A DNA stretch of 64,000 bases. Source: Phascolarctos cinereus. Its lineage: Eukaryota; Chordata; Mammalia; Diprotodontia; Phascolarctidae. This document shows positions 43,015 through 54,439 of this stretch, piece by piece; the first letter of the stretch is position 1, and the number at the start of each line of letters is the position of its first letter. The notes below the pieces were generated by a model. The model was not told the DNA's origin. It was given only the letters and a program-made list of their open reading frames with translations, and ran no database searches. The stretch lies in NCBI RefSeq assembly GCF_002099425.1, contig NW_018344286.1, forward strand, positions 1,456,501 through 1,520,500, in the 5' to 3' direction. The position numbers were made by a program, and so were the translations under genes.

Positions 43015-43130
43015 AATGGGAAAGCATTTATTAAGCACTTAGTCTGTGTTAAGCATTGGCCTAAGCACTAGGAAAAGAAATGCACATTCAGAGTCCCGCC
43101 CTCACTCACTCACACTCTAACCCTAAGTCT
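43015..43130 (+). repeat. Interspersed repeat, 'gcacttagtctgtgttaagcattg' copy
   Basis: 'aaagcatttattaagcacttagtctgtgttaagcattggcctaagcac' then 'gtcccgccctcac' fits the family at 10985, 16775 and 22737. Confidence 0.6.
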
Positions 43131-43585
43131 GACAAGATCTGAAGGGTAGTGATGGGCAGGGATAGGCATTTTTGTTGTCAAAATTGTAGGGATGGTAAAC
43201 ATACATAAAATAATAGGGATGCAGATTGATGAGCTCTTTCCAATTACAATGGCAGTATTTGTTTGATTATGGTTTTAGAACTGGGAATTGAGGTAGAGAG
43301 ATGGAATAGAGGCTTTATAACCTAGGCAGATGATGAGGAGATAACTGGGGAGTAAAATGAAGCATTGATAGAGTTGATCAGGTCTAAAGTGGGCCAAGTG
43401 AGGCACTCAACAATGAGGACAGAAGGTCCCCAGAAGAGCTGTTATGGAAATAAAAAAGTTAAAGCATCATACCACATGGTGAGAGGAGGAGAAGTGAGTT
43501 AGGGAAGGAAGAAACAGCTGGGAATGCAAATGAGTTAAGAATCACCTCTGCCTCCTTCCAGCAATGTATATTTGATGGCGATGAA
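43131..43585. other. Unassigned sequence
   Basis: No repeat or gene recognised; may continue the preceding family in very degraded form. Confidence 0.35.
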
Positions 43586-43587
43586 GA

Positions 43588-43730
43588 TGATGAAGGTTAT
43601 AATTATTATCATGGTTATAATAATAACTAGCATTTTATAATATTTATGGCTTACCAAGTGCTTTACTTTTTTTTTATATTATTTATCCTCATAATGACCC
43701 TGTGAGGGAAGTACTGTTTGATATTCTTAT
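43588..43730 (+). repeat. MIR/MAR-type CORE-SINE 5' half
   Basis: 'aactagcattttataatatttatggcttaccaagtgcttta' and 'atcctcataatgaccctgtgagggaagta' are the first half of the CORE-SINE. Confidence 0.72.
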
Positions 43731-43877
43731 TCTTACTTCCTTACCATCTTCCACTCCACAGTCCCTGCACATCCACTCTGGCCTTCATTCTCATCTCCCC
43801 TATCCCATTATCCCTGGGATACTCAGCTCTGTGAGTTGAGCTCTTGCCTCATCTTTCCAGTAACCAGGCATCCATGC

Positions 43878-43927
43878 AACATCACCATCATCATCACCAT
43901 CACCATCATCATCATCATCATCTTCAT
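43878..43927. repeat. (ATC)n/(ACC) microsatellite
   Basis: CAT/CAC triplets give a poly-His frame (43844-44086) with no other domain. Confidence 0.94.
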
Positions 43928-44099
43928 CAGGCTAAGTCTGGTGAGTCCTCCTTGGCATGGAATGAAAAGATTCTGAATGAACCACCAGAAAGGAACAGGC
44001 ATATTTTTGGTTCAAACCTTCTGCTGCAGGCTCCCTCTTCACAGTTGCACCTGAATTCAGGGTGCAGAGATTTAATGATCCCATAGTGTCTTATTGATT

Positions 44100-45940
44100 T
44101 TAGTTTATTGAAATACATTTTATTGATTTCAGTAAGTCTTTTTCCTCAGTGTCATAGGATATAGCCCAAAAATTTTCCTCAGATGAGGCATCCCAGCTGC
44201 ATGTGCTTTAAAAATTATTTATCGATGTTGTGTTTTTTGTATCACAATGAAAGATTACTCCCACTTTATGTGAAGTCTCTTGTAACAAAGCAAATTAATT
44301 AAGTAAAACCATTAATATAGTAACCTCATCTGAAAATGTATTCCACATCAGTAGAATACCCCCACTATAGTGTTATGTGCAATCGTGTTTTTTCTTATAC
44401 CATGTTATGGAAATACTTGTTTAATTTCATAAATTAAAAATAAATTTAAAAAAATACCAATCTATTTTTCTCCCTCTTGTTTCTTAGTCTTTAGAAAAAA
44501 AGAGAAGGATAAATTCCTTGTGACTAATTTGTATAATCAATCAAAAGCATCTGTACCACTCTGCATCCTAAATCCATCTTTTCTCTGTTACAGGTGGATA
44601 GAATATTTCACCATCAAGCCTCATGGATGCTCATTCTACTGATCGTAGGTATTACAATTTTTAATATTTTTTCTCTTTATATTGTCATTGTTATTGTCTG
44701 AATTGTTTATGGTTCTGCTCCCCTCTCTACAATATTTCATATAAGGCATTTCTTCTCTCTTTGAAACCATCTATTTCTTCACTTCTTATAGCACAACAGT
44801 ATCCATCGCATTGCTATATCACAACTTATATGGTCATTCCTCAATTGAAGGGCATCTCCTTAGTTTTAATTTTGTTTTGGCCACCACAGAAAGTTGCTAC
44901 AAATATTTTTCTACGTATGAGATTTTTTTTTCTTTCTTTGATCTCTCTTTGGAGAGTATAAGCCTAAAAGTGATGGTTATGAATTCAAAGGAATGCATTG
45001 TTTAATAGCTTTTTGTGTATAATTCCAAACTGGTCTTCACAATGGTTATATTCATTCAAAGGTCCACTGAAAGTACATCACTGTGTCTGGTTTTCCAGTC
45101 TTTCTAATATTTATGATTTTACTTTTTTGTCATCTTTACTATTCTGATCAATGGGAGGCTGAATTTCAGAACTGCTTTAACTTGAATTTCTCTAATTAAC
45201 AGCATTTCAAAGCATTTTTATATGACCATAGAGGACCTGGCTTTCTTTCCTTAAGAATTGTCAGTTGATATCTTTAGACCATTTATCAGGTGAGGAATAG
45301 CTTTTATCCAGATACATTTCAGTCAGTTTCATGCATAGCTTTTGAATGAGACTTCTTCCAGAGAAACTTGCTATAAGAATATTTCCCCAGAAAATTGTCC
45401 CCCTTCTAATCATAGCTTTACCGGAATTGTTTTTGTAGAAACTTTTAAATTTTATATAATTTAAGCTATCCATTTTATTTTCTATTATCCTCTCTATCCT
45501 TTGTTTGGTGATGAACACATACACATATATATATATATGTATGTGTGCATGTGTGTGTATACATACATGTGATATAAAATTTTCCATGTTAATATAATAA
45601 GTTTATGATGTGACACATATTTAGGTTATGTATACACTTGGAGCTTATCTTGGTTTTGGATATACAGTATTTATCATTTTAAGAAATCACTATTCCTCTT
45701 TTCTAGTGTTTTTTTAAATGTATGTTGTATTTTATCTAAGACTTTTTCTGTTTCTTTTGACATAATCATGTGATTTTTGGTATGATTAAGTTTATAGTTT
45801 TCTTACCATTAAACCAACCCTGTATTCCTGGTATGAATCCAAAATGTCCACAAAGGACTGTTATTTTAGCCTCTGTTAATATTTTATTTATAATTTTTGC
45901 ATTAATGTTCCTCAGGGATATTGATCTATGCTGAAATTAT
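44100..45940 (-). mobile_element. 5'-truncated L1, minus strand
   Basis: Reading on the minus strand, it begins inside the RT C-terminal part of ORF2 (about 45940). The region 45261-45587 keeps 'DKWSKDIN', the counterpart of 'KKWAKDMN' in human L1 ORF2. It ends with a 3' UTR over roughly 44680-44100, where 'ttgtgactaatttgtataatcaatcaa' and 'gtaacctcatctgaaaatgtattcc' lie. It is more diverged than the L1 at 46480 and probably belongs to an older subfamily. A (TA)/(TG) run (45520-45565) interrupts it. Confidence 0.75.
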
Positions 45941-45944
45941 GCAA

Positions 45945-46440
45945 GATTTCAGTACAGATTTGGCCATGGAGATTATTTTGTTTAACTCATAACCAACATA
46001 AAGCAAGACATGAAACAAAAAGGCCTAAGCTAATCTGAGGGTCAGTCAATATCATAGAGGCAGCTTCGGACAGACTCTAGAGAGAAGGATGTTTTATCAG
46101 TTATGAAATTCTCCAAATGCTCCTATTCTTTAATGATATTATGCTAATTTCATTGTTCTCTAGAGTACTACAAAGTCTTCTCAATGGAATCCAATGAAAA
46201 CAATTAGTTGGTGGGCCCAACCATCCTCAATAGAAAAATAAAAAGGATAGAAAACCCCTTTTGCTCAGATTGTAACTGAATATGCATATCACTAGGTTAA
46301 TTCACTAACACATATAATTTCAGAAAACATTGAAGATGGACGTTGAGCAGAATCCAAAATGAAATCAGATGATCCACATAGAATAAGATATCTGTAGTTG
46401 GAAGGAATCATAGAAGCTATTTATGACATCCATATAATTT
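45945..46440. other. Unassigned sequence between two L1s
   Basis: No repeat confidently recognised. 46396-46440 resembles the 'ggaaggaatcttagaaatc' start of MIR-linked repeats. Confidence 0.35.
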
Positions 46441-47280
46441 GATTTTATTTTTAAGTCTTCTTTTGGGCAGTTAATATTTTTTTCAATTAAATGTAGAAAC
46501 AAATTTTAACATTCTAAAGAAAATTTGTTTTCTGATTCTCTATCTTCCTCTCTTCTTAAGATGGCAAGTAATTAGATATCAAGTATGCATATGTAGTCAT
46601 GCAAAACATACTTTCATACTAGCCATGTTGAAAAAGAAAACACAGACAAAAAAAAACAAGAAAAACAAAGACAGTAAAACAATGGATGGTTAAATCTGTA
46701 TTCAGAATCCATCAGTTCCTTCTCTGGAAGTAGACAGGATTTTTCCATAAGTCCTTTGGAACTGTCTTGGATCATTGCATTGTTGAGAAGAGATAGGTCA
46801 TTCACAGTTGATCAACATAAAACATTACTGTTACTGTGTACATGTTCTCCTGGTTCCATTCACTTCACTCTGCATCAGTTCATGTAAGTCTTTCTAGGTT
46901 TTTTTCTGAAATCCACCTGCTCATCATTTCTTATAGTACAATAGCAATCTATCACAATTATATACCACAATTTGGTCAGTCCTTCTCCAATGTATGGCAA
47001 TCCCTAAATTTCTAATTCTTTAACACCACAAAAAAAGAGCTGCTATAAATATTTTTGAACAAGTATGTCCTTTCCCTATTTAAAAAAATGTCTTTGGGAT
47101 ATAGATCTAGTAGTAGTATTGTTGGGTCACAGGTTATGCACAGTTTTATAGCTTTTTGGGCATAGTTCCAAATAGTTCTCGAGAATGGTTGGATCACTGC
47201 ACAGTTCCAGCTAGATTGGATTAGTTCCCCAATTTTTCACATCACATTTAACATTTGTTATTTTCCTTTTCTACCATATT

Positions 47281-47356
47281 AGCCAATCTGATAAGTTGGA
47301 AGTGGTACCTCAGAGTTTAGCCAATCTGATAAGTTGGAAGTGGTACCTCAGAGTTG
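47281..47356. repeat. 38-bp tandem duplication inside the L1
   Basis: Two adjacent 38-bp units (47281-47318 and 47319-47356), beginning 'agccaatctgataagttgg', differ only at the last base. The near identity shows the duplication is much younger than the L1 copy. Confidence 0.95.
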
Positions 47357-47410
47357 TTTTAATTTGTATTTCTCTAATCAATAGAGAGTTATTGCATTTT
47401 TTTTGTATAA

Positions 47411-47608
47411 CTATAGGTAGCTTTGACTTTTTTCTTCTGAAAACTGTCTGTTCATATCCTTTGACCATTTATCAACTGGCAAATAACTTTTATGCCTATA
47501 AATTTGACTTAATTCTCTATATATTTGAGAAATGAGGCCTTTATCAGAGACATTTGCTGTAAAAACATTTTCCCCAGTTTTCTGCTTTCTTTCTAATTTT
47601 GGGTTCAT
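47411..47608 (-). pseudogene. L1 ORF2 C-terminal remnant
   Basis: 'DKGLISQIYRELSQIYRHKS' followed by 'VDKWSKDMNRQFSE' matches human L1 ORF2p 'DKGLISRIYNELKQIYKKKT' and 'IKKWAKDMNRHFSK', upstream of the cysteine-rich end. Confidence 0.87.
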
Positions 47609-48384
47609 TGGTTTTGTTTGTGCAGACCCTTAATTTAATGTAACCAAAATTATCCATTTTACATCCCATAATGCTCCCTATCTCTTGTCTGGACATAAAT
47701 TCTCCCCTTACTCATATATCTGACAGTTAAAATATTCCATGTTCACCTAATTTGCTTGTGGAATAATCCTTTATGTTTAAACCATGGACCCATTTTGATT
47801 TTATGCTGAGGTACAATGTAAGGTGTTGGTCTATACCTAATTTCTGTGAAATTGTTTTCCATTTTCAGCAGCAATTTGTGTCAGGTTCTTGTCCCAAAAG
47901 TTTTGATTTTCACGTTTGTAAAACACTAGATTACTATATTTATTTTAACATGTATTGTTTATCTAATAAATTCCACTGATCCACCACTCTATTTCTTATC
48001 TGGTACCAAATTGTCACAATGACTATCAGTTTGTAATAAAATTTGAGATCTAGTACTGTTAGGCCACCTTTCTTCACATTTGTTTTTCACTTATTCCTTT
48101 GAGTTTTTGTTCTTCCAGATGAATTTTATTATTATTTTTCTACATTTTATAGCATTATAAAATATTTTTGGTAGTTTGATTGGTATGACACTGAATAAGT
48201 AAATCAATTTAGGTAGCATTGTCATTTGCATTATATCGATTCAACCTACCCATGAATAATTAATATTTCTCCAATTGTTTAGATCTGACTTTGTTTAAAA
48301 AGTGTTCTGTAATTGTGTTCATATAGTTCCTTGGTTTGTCTTGGCAGGTAAACTCCCAAGTATTTTATACTGTACACAATTATT

Positions 48385-48639
48385 TTAAATTGAATTTGTC
48401 TTTCCATCTCTTGCTGCTGGGCTTTGTTGGTAAGATATAAAAATGCTGATGATTATGTAGGTTTCTTTTATAATCTGAAACTTTGCTGAAGTTGGTATTT
48501 CAACTAGTTTTTTAGTTGATTCTCTAGGATTGTCTAAGTATACTATCACATTATTTGTAAAGAATGATAGTTTTGTTTCCCTATTGTCTATTCTAATTCC
48601 TTCAATTTCTTTTTCTTCTCTTATTGTTATAGCTAGCAT
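48385..48639 (-). pseudogene. L1 ORF2 reverse-transcriptase remnant (palm)
   Basis: 'AITIREEKEIEGIRIDNRET' followed by 'KLSFFTNNVIVYLDNP' aligns with human 'AIRQEKEIKGIQLGKEEV' and 'KLSLFADDMIVYLENP'. The catalytic FADD has become FTNN, so both metal-binding aspartates are lost. This fits a dead RT. Confidence 0.87.
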
Positions 48640-49667
48640 TTCTCATATAATATTTAACAATAGTTGTAATAACAGGCATCCTTGCTTCATCCCTGAGCTT
48701 AGTGAGAAGGCTTCTATCTTAGCCCTATTACAGATCATGCTTGCTGGTGGTTTTAGACAGACTAATGATTTTAAGGAATGCTTCCTTTATTCCCATACCT
48801 TCTAGTGTTTGTAATAGGAATAAGTGTTGAATTTTGTCAAAATATTTTTTTTCTGCATCCACTGAGATAATCATGTTATTTCTGTTGATTTTGCTATTGA
48901 TATGGTCATTTATGCTGATAGTTTTCCTAATTTTGAACCAGCTTTACATTCCTGGTATAAATTGAACTTAATTATTTTTTAAATGTTTGATAGAATTGAC
49001 TTGTGAATCCATCTGGTTCTTGTGATGTTTTTTTTTTCCCTTAGGAGCTCATTGATGGCTTGTTCAACTTATTTTTTCTAAGATAGGTTTATTTAAATAT
49101 TCTATAACCTACTGTTAATCTGGGCAATTTATATTTTTGTAAGCATTCACTTTTCACTTAGACGATTAGATCTGTGTGTGTACAATTGGGCAAAATAGCT
49201 CCTAATTATTGCCTTAGTTTCATTCTCATTGGTAGTGAATTCACCCTTTTCCTTCTTGATTTTGGTAATTTTAATTTCTTCTTTTTTAAGTCAAATTAAC
49301 CAGTCCTTATATATTTTTTTCCCATAAAACCAGATTCTAGTTTTATTTATTATTTAAATGGCTTTCTTACTTTCAATTTTATTAATCTCTCTTTTGATTT
49401 TTAGAATTTCCAATTTGGTATTTAGGTGGGGCTACTTTGTACTTTTTATATTTTTTAGTTGCAGTGTCAATTCGTTGGTCTGCTTTTTTCTCTATTTTAC
49501 TGATGTAAACATTTAGAGCCTTAAGTACTGCTTTGGCTGCATCTCGTAAATTTTGCTATGTAGTCTCATTACTGCCATTCTTTCAAAGGAATTGTGGATT
49601 GTTTCTATGATTTTTTCTTTGACCCACTCATTCTTTAGGATGAGATTACTTTGTTTCCAATTAATAT

Positions 49668-49880
49668 TTAATCTATGTTTCTATGGTCCTTAATGGATGT
49701 AATTTTTATTACATTAGGATCTGAAGATGATGCATTTAATTTTCCTGCTTTTCTGCATTTGTTAATGAGGTTTTTGTGCCACAACTCATGGTCTATTTTT
49801 GTTAAGGTGCCATGTGCCACTGAGAAAAAAAAAGTATTTTGCCTTTTATTCTCACTCAATTTTCTCAAGAGATCTAGCAT
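49668..49880 (-). pseudogene. L1 ORF2 endonuclease remnant
   Basis: The open frame includes 'NTFFFSVAHGTLTKIDHELW', matching 'YTFFSAPHHTYSKIDHIVGS' near residue 200 of human L1 ORF2p, the end of the APE-type endonuclease that nicks target DNA. Upstream on the minus strand (to 50390) the earlier endonuclease blocks are present but interrupted. Confidence 0.82.
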
Positions 49881-52075
49881 ATCTAACTTTTTCTAAAATT
49901 CTATTCATTTCTTTAATTTCTCACTTTTTTTGCTTAAATTTATCGAGTTCTGAGAGGGTAAGTAAAAGCTACTCCACTAGTATAGTTTTACTATTTCTTC
50001 CTGTTCCTAATTTAACTTTTCTTTTAAAAATCTGAATGTCATACCATTTGATGAGTTTGATTAGTACTGATATTACTTAATTTTCTATGGTACATTTTCT
50101 TTAATCAAACTGTAGTTTCTCTGTTTATCTCTTTTAATTAAATCTGTTTTTGTATTTTCTTTCTCTGAGATCATAATTGCTACTGTTGTTCTTTTAAAAA
50201 AAATCAGCTGAAGTGTAATAGATTCTGCTCCAGCCCCTTACCTCCATTCTGTGTGTGTCTCTGTACTCCCAAGTGCATTTATTGTAAACAACATATTGTA
50301 GAATTCTGTTTTTGAATCCACTTATCCATCCACTTTCATTTTATGGATGAGTTCATCTCATTCACATCACTTATGAACACTATGTATTTCCCACGGTTTT
50401 ATTTCCCCCCTGTTTATCCCTCTCTCTTCTCTCACCCTGTCACTCCTCAAAAGTGTTTTTCTTCTGTCCACTACATGTCCCCATCTGCCCTCCCTTCTTT
50501 CATTGCCTCCTTCTTTTCTCATCCCCTCCTACTTCCCTGTAAGGGAAGATAGAGTTCTGCACCCAATTGAATGTGTATGTTATTACCTTTTTGAGCCAAT
50601 TCTGATGAGAGTGAGGTTCAAACATTGCTTACCCCACCCATCATCCCCTTCACTGTAGAAGTTCTTCCTTTCACACCTTTATTATGTGAGATAATTTACC
50701 CCTTTTTACCTATCCCTTCCCACTTCTCTCAGAGTATCCCTCTTTCTCACCTCTAAATTTATTTTTTTTTAAATTTTTCCATCATAATCAACTCGTGGAC
50801 CTGCCCTTTATTAATGTATGCTCCTAACTGCCTTAATAATGCTAAAATTCTTAGGCATTACAAATCTTATTTTCCCAGGTAGGAATGTAAACAGTATAAC
50901 CTTTTTAAAATTCTATATCTTTCTTTTTTCATTTTTACCTTTTTATGTTTCTTCTGAGTTTTGCATTTGAAATGCATCAGGTTTTCTATTTAGCTCTGGT
51001 CTTTTCATCAGGAATATTTCAAAGTTCTCTATTTCATTAAATATCCACTTTTCCCCAGAAGGATTATACTCAGTTTTGCTGGGTAGGTGATTCCTACTTG
51101 TAATTCTATCTCCTTTGCTTTCAGAATATCACATTCCAAGTCCTTAAATCCTTTAATACGAAAGCTGCCAAATCTTGTGTTATCCTGAATGTGGCTCCCT
51201 GATATCTGACTGTTTCTTTATGGCTGCTTAAAAAAACATTCTGCTTAGCCTGGGAGCTTTAGAGTTTAGCTATGATATTCCTGGCAGTTTTCATTTTGGG
51301 ATATGTTTCAGAAGGTAATTTGTGGATTCTTTCAATTTCTATTTTATCCTCTGGTACTAGGATATGAGGACAGTTTTCCTTGATAACTTGAGGAAATATG
51401 ATATCCAGGCTCTTTTTTTGATCGTGGCTTCCAGGTAGTCCATAAATTTATCTTTCCTTGATCTATTATTTTCCAGGTCAGTTGTTTTTTAAATGATATA
51501 TTTCACATTTTCTTTTGCTTCTTTTTGATTCTTTTGAATTTGTTTTATTTTTTTCCTAATGTCTCATGAAATCATTAACTTTCACTTTCTAATTCTAAGT
51601 TTTAAGAAACTATTTTCCTCAATGAAATTTTTAAACTGTTTTTTCTATTTGGCCAGTTCTACTTTTAAAGGCATTCTCTTCAGTGGATTTTTGTGCCTCC
51701 TTTACCAAGCTGTTGACTCTATTTTCCATAATATTTTTGCATCATTCTCATTTATTTTTCCAATTGTTGCTGTATCTTTCTTATTTTATTTTTAAAACAC
51801 TTTAATTTTTCTGGGAATTCTTTTTGCTTGTATTCAGTTGCATGGATTTTATCATCTTCCAGATTTGTCTTTATTTTCCAACTCACCATGGTAACTTTTT
51901 TGATCAGATTCTTTTTTTGTTTGTTTGTTTGCTTATTTTTGCAGCCTATTTCTTGGCTTTTACATTTATATTAAATTTGAGCTCTGCTCCCAGGGTGGAG
52001 GGTGCATTGTCCCAAGTTTTAAGCTTTTCATGCTGCTATTTTCAGAGATAGTTTTGGGAGTGTGTAAATTTTCAA

Positions 52076-52485
52076 AATTGGAGGCTCATGAAATTAAGGG
52101 TCTTGCCTAAGTTGCACACTTAATAACATTTAGAGCTAGGATTTGAACCTTAGTCTTCGAATCTTTCCTCTGCCTAATAGGTTGATTTACTCTGGAGAAG
52201 TTACACAGAGTGTTTGGTGCTCCCAAATTGCTTGCTGCCACAAATCACCATCTTTTTATCACAGATATTCTCCTGATAGCAATAAAAGTCTATAGATTAT
52301 GAAATGCAATGACCTTGGAAGAATCAAGACTGTAGGTGACTGGAAAAGTATTGGAAACTCTATGCAGATGGCTCTTAGATGTATTTGTCCAGCCTTACCC
52401 CTTTCCCAACTTCCAGCCTCATATTTCCGATGGTTCATTGGACTTCTCAAAGTGGATATCTCATAGACGCATTTAATTAAAAATG
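52076..52485. other. MIR tail and unassigned sequence
   Basis: 52080-52165 holds a MIR-type end ('attaagggtcttgcctaagttgcacact', 'gagctaggatttgaacc'). The remainder is unassigned. Confidence 0.45.
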
Positions 52486-52489
52486 CAAA

Positions 52490-53545
52490 ATTGAACTATC
52501 TTTGCTACAAACCCTCCTCTATTTATAACTTCCTACTATCATTCTCTCAGTCACCCCAGCTTGCAAGCTTATTGTCCTCAACTCTCCATTCTCATTTACA
52601 CTCAGTTGTTAAGTCCTGCCATTTTTACTTTCATAATATGCCTCGTATATGTTCCTTCTCTCCTCTGACATTGCCACCATCTTGCTTCAGGTCCTTATTG
52701 CCTCATACCTGGTCTATTGCAATAGTCTGCTCTTTTTTTCTGGGGGGGGGGATTCTGGCTACCTCAAGTCTCTCCTACCCTAAGTGTTTCTTTGCTTAGC
52801 TATCAAGGGATCTTAAAGACTAGGTCTGCCCATTTCACCACCTATTCAATAAATTGCAATGTTTCTCTGTCACCTCTCCTACTAAATATAGTAAGGTTCT
52901 CTGTTTGGCTTTGAATTCTTTTCATATCCTCATCCCTTCTGACCTTTCCAGTCTTTTTACTCTTCACTCTCCTCATGTTCTCTGCAATCCAGGAACCTTG
53001 GCCTCCTTCCTCTTCTAACCCACAACACTCCTTCTCCTGACTCTGCATTTTCATGGACTGTCTCCCATTCCTAGAATTCTTTCTCTCATCCTCTCTGCCT
53101 CTTGTTTTTCATGGATTCTTTTTTTTTAATTTAATTTAATTTTATTTTATTTTATTTTGCTTTTAGGCAATTGGGGTTAAGTGACTTGCCCAGGGTCACA
53201 CAGCTAGTAAGTGTCAAGTGTTTGGTCTGAGGCCGGATTTGAATTCAGGTCCTCCTGACTTCAGGGCTGGTGCTCTATCCACTGCACCACCTAGCTGCCC
53301 CTCATGGATTCTTTCAAGTCTCAGTTGATATCCCAGCTTTTGCAAGAGGCCTTTCCCAGTCCTCCTCAATCTTAGTTCCAGTCATCTGAGATTACTCCAA
53401 ATTTATCCTGTTTGTATCATCAATTGTGTGTTGTCACACCAAGAGAGTTCCAGTTTTTTCAATGATTCTTTGTATCCTCAACACTTAACACAACGCACAG
53501 CACATAATAGACACTTCATGAAAGCTAACTGAGTAGCTGATTGGT
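52490..53545 (+). mobile_element. L2/CR1-clade LINE 3' part, interrupted by a SINE
   Basis: Collinear L2 blocks include 'agttgttaagtcctgccatttttac', 'ctctgacattgccaccatcttgcttcaggtccttattgcctc', 'ggtctattgcaatagtctgc', 'ctttccagtctttttactcttcac', 'caagaggcctttcccagtcctcctcaa' and a 3' end 'cagcacataatagacacttcatgaaagc'. It is the longest L2-type piece in the window, lies 5' to 3' on the plus strand, and has no open frame of note. Confidence 0.85.
53122..53301 (-). repeat. tRNA-derived marsupial SINE, minus strand
   Basis: The reverse complement reads 'ggggcagctaggtggtgcag', 'tggatagagcaccagccctg', 'gacctgaattcaaatccggcc', 'gtgtgaccctgggcaagtcac' and 'ttaaccccaattgcc', then an A-rich tail. 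Exact duplications 'tcatggattcttt' lie at 53109-53121 and 53302-53314, showing insertion into the L2. Confidence 0.95.
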
Positions 53546-54435
53546 GGCTCTGCATAAGAGGCAGTTCATCACCGTATGATTTTCAAGTGGGAAATTGAAC
53601 AAAATAAACAATTAAGGATATTTATGAGCAGACAAGAAGGTGGGTCAGTCATCTAATCTGAGCTGTAGAGGACAGATGGCTAGTCCCAGTGCTGTAAGGT
53701 TGCCCTTAAAATATTAAAAGAAACAGTAGACAGCCTCTAGCAAATGAAGTCGAGGATCTGGGTAGACTGAAAGGACTACATCAACAAAAATGACACAGGA
53801 CAAGAAGGCAGGACAGGTTTGTAATCCACTTGAAGGAGCACCCACATTACGGACCCAATGCATATACCAAAGTACTGACAAATAAGCTTGCTCCCCTTAC
53901 ACTAATCTTTGGCATGTAAACGAGAAAGGAGAAGAAAAAAAAACTTTTCCAACTGAATATCCTGATTTTCTTTATATAATTAATGGCTGTGTCCATTTTT
54001 ACCACATCTGTGCTATGGCCCCCTGACGTAATTAGTCAGATTAGATTCCAGACATAATAAATACATGATTTCAACATTTATACCATCGATAAATGGTGTA
54101 CTTAGCATGGATGACATTTTATTTACTTTCTTTCAGGCACTATTATGAAAAAGAATGGGTCACTGGAAAACAAAGCAAGTCTCTGGGAGTCCTAAAGGGA
54201 GCTGAAATCCCATTCTCCTGCATAGCCATTAATATCCACTCACTGACCATTGAAGATTGCTTCTATTTTGACAAAGAAACCCTTCAGCCACACAAAGAAC
54301 CTGAGTTCCCCACTCATTATTACCTCCCAGCCCAGCCCAGGTTTTAGAGATTAAGACAAAGGTTCAGTTTTCTTCAACCACATCTTTCTGCATGGTTCAA
54401 ACTGGCCCCAGGATCCGGGCAGCTGAAGTCAAGCT
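53546..54435. other. Unassigned sequence with an exon-like segment at its end
   Basis: No repeat recognised; see 54138-54347. Confidence 0.4.
54138..54347 (+). other. Exon-like segment, acceptor to stop codon
   Basis: A strong acceptor ('ttttatttactttctttcag', ending 54137) is followed by a frame open for about 70 codons to a TAG at 54345-54347. It includes 'RHYYEKEWVTGKQSKSLGVL' and ends 'FPTHYYLPAQPRF'. No domain or homologue was recognised and there is no nearby polyadenylation signal of note. It could be a 3'-terminal coding exon, a lncRNA exon or chance. Confidence 0.2.
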
Positions 54436-54439
54436 TGGC

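Larger units (their letters stand above)
46480..52075 (-). mobile_element. Near full-length L1 LINE, minus strand
   Basis: About 5.6 kb, running on the minus strand from 5' UTR remnants (52075-51940) through ORF1 (about 51930-51060) and a spacer (51000-50400). The ORF2 endonuclease (50390-49650), reverse transcriptase (about 49600-48000) and C-terminal region (47990-47000) follow, then the 3' UTR (47000-46480). All parts are collinear with human L1, except for the longer ORF1-ORF2 spacer. Stops and indels are spread throughout, so it is a dead, fairly old copy. A 38-bp tandem duplication lies at 47281-47356. No flanking duplication was found. Confidence 0.88.

Noticed and set aside
43844-44086. 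Poly-His frame as a metal-binding protein
   Set aside because: The histidines come from the (ATC)n/(ACC)n microsatellite.
19411-53301. SINE heads as genuine tRNA genes
   Set aside because: The tRNA-like heads are followed by SINE bodies and A-rich tails, lack a proper cloverleaf with anticodon stem, and are pseudo-tRNA promoters of SINEs.
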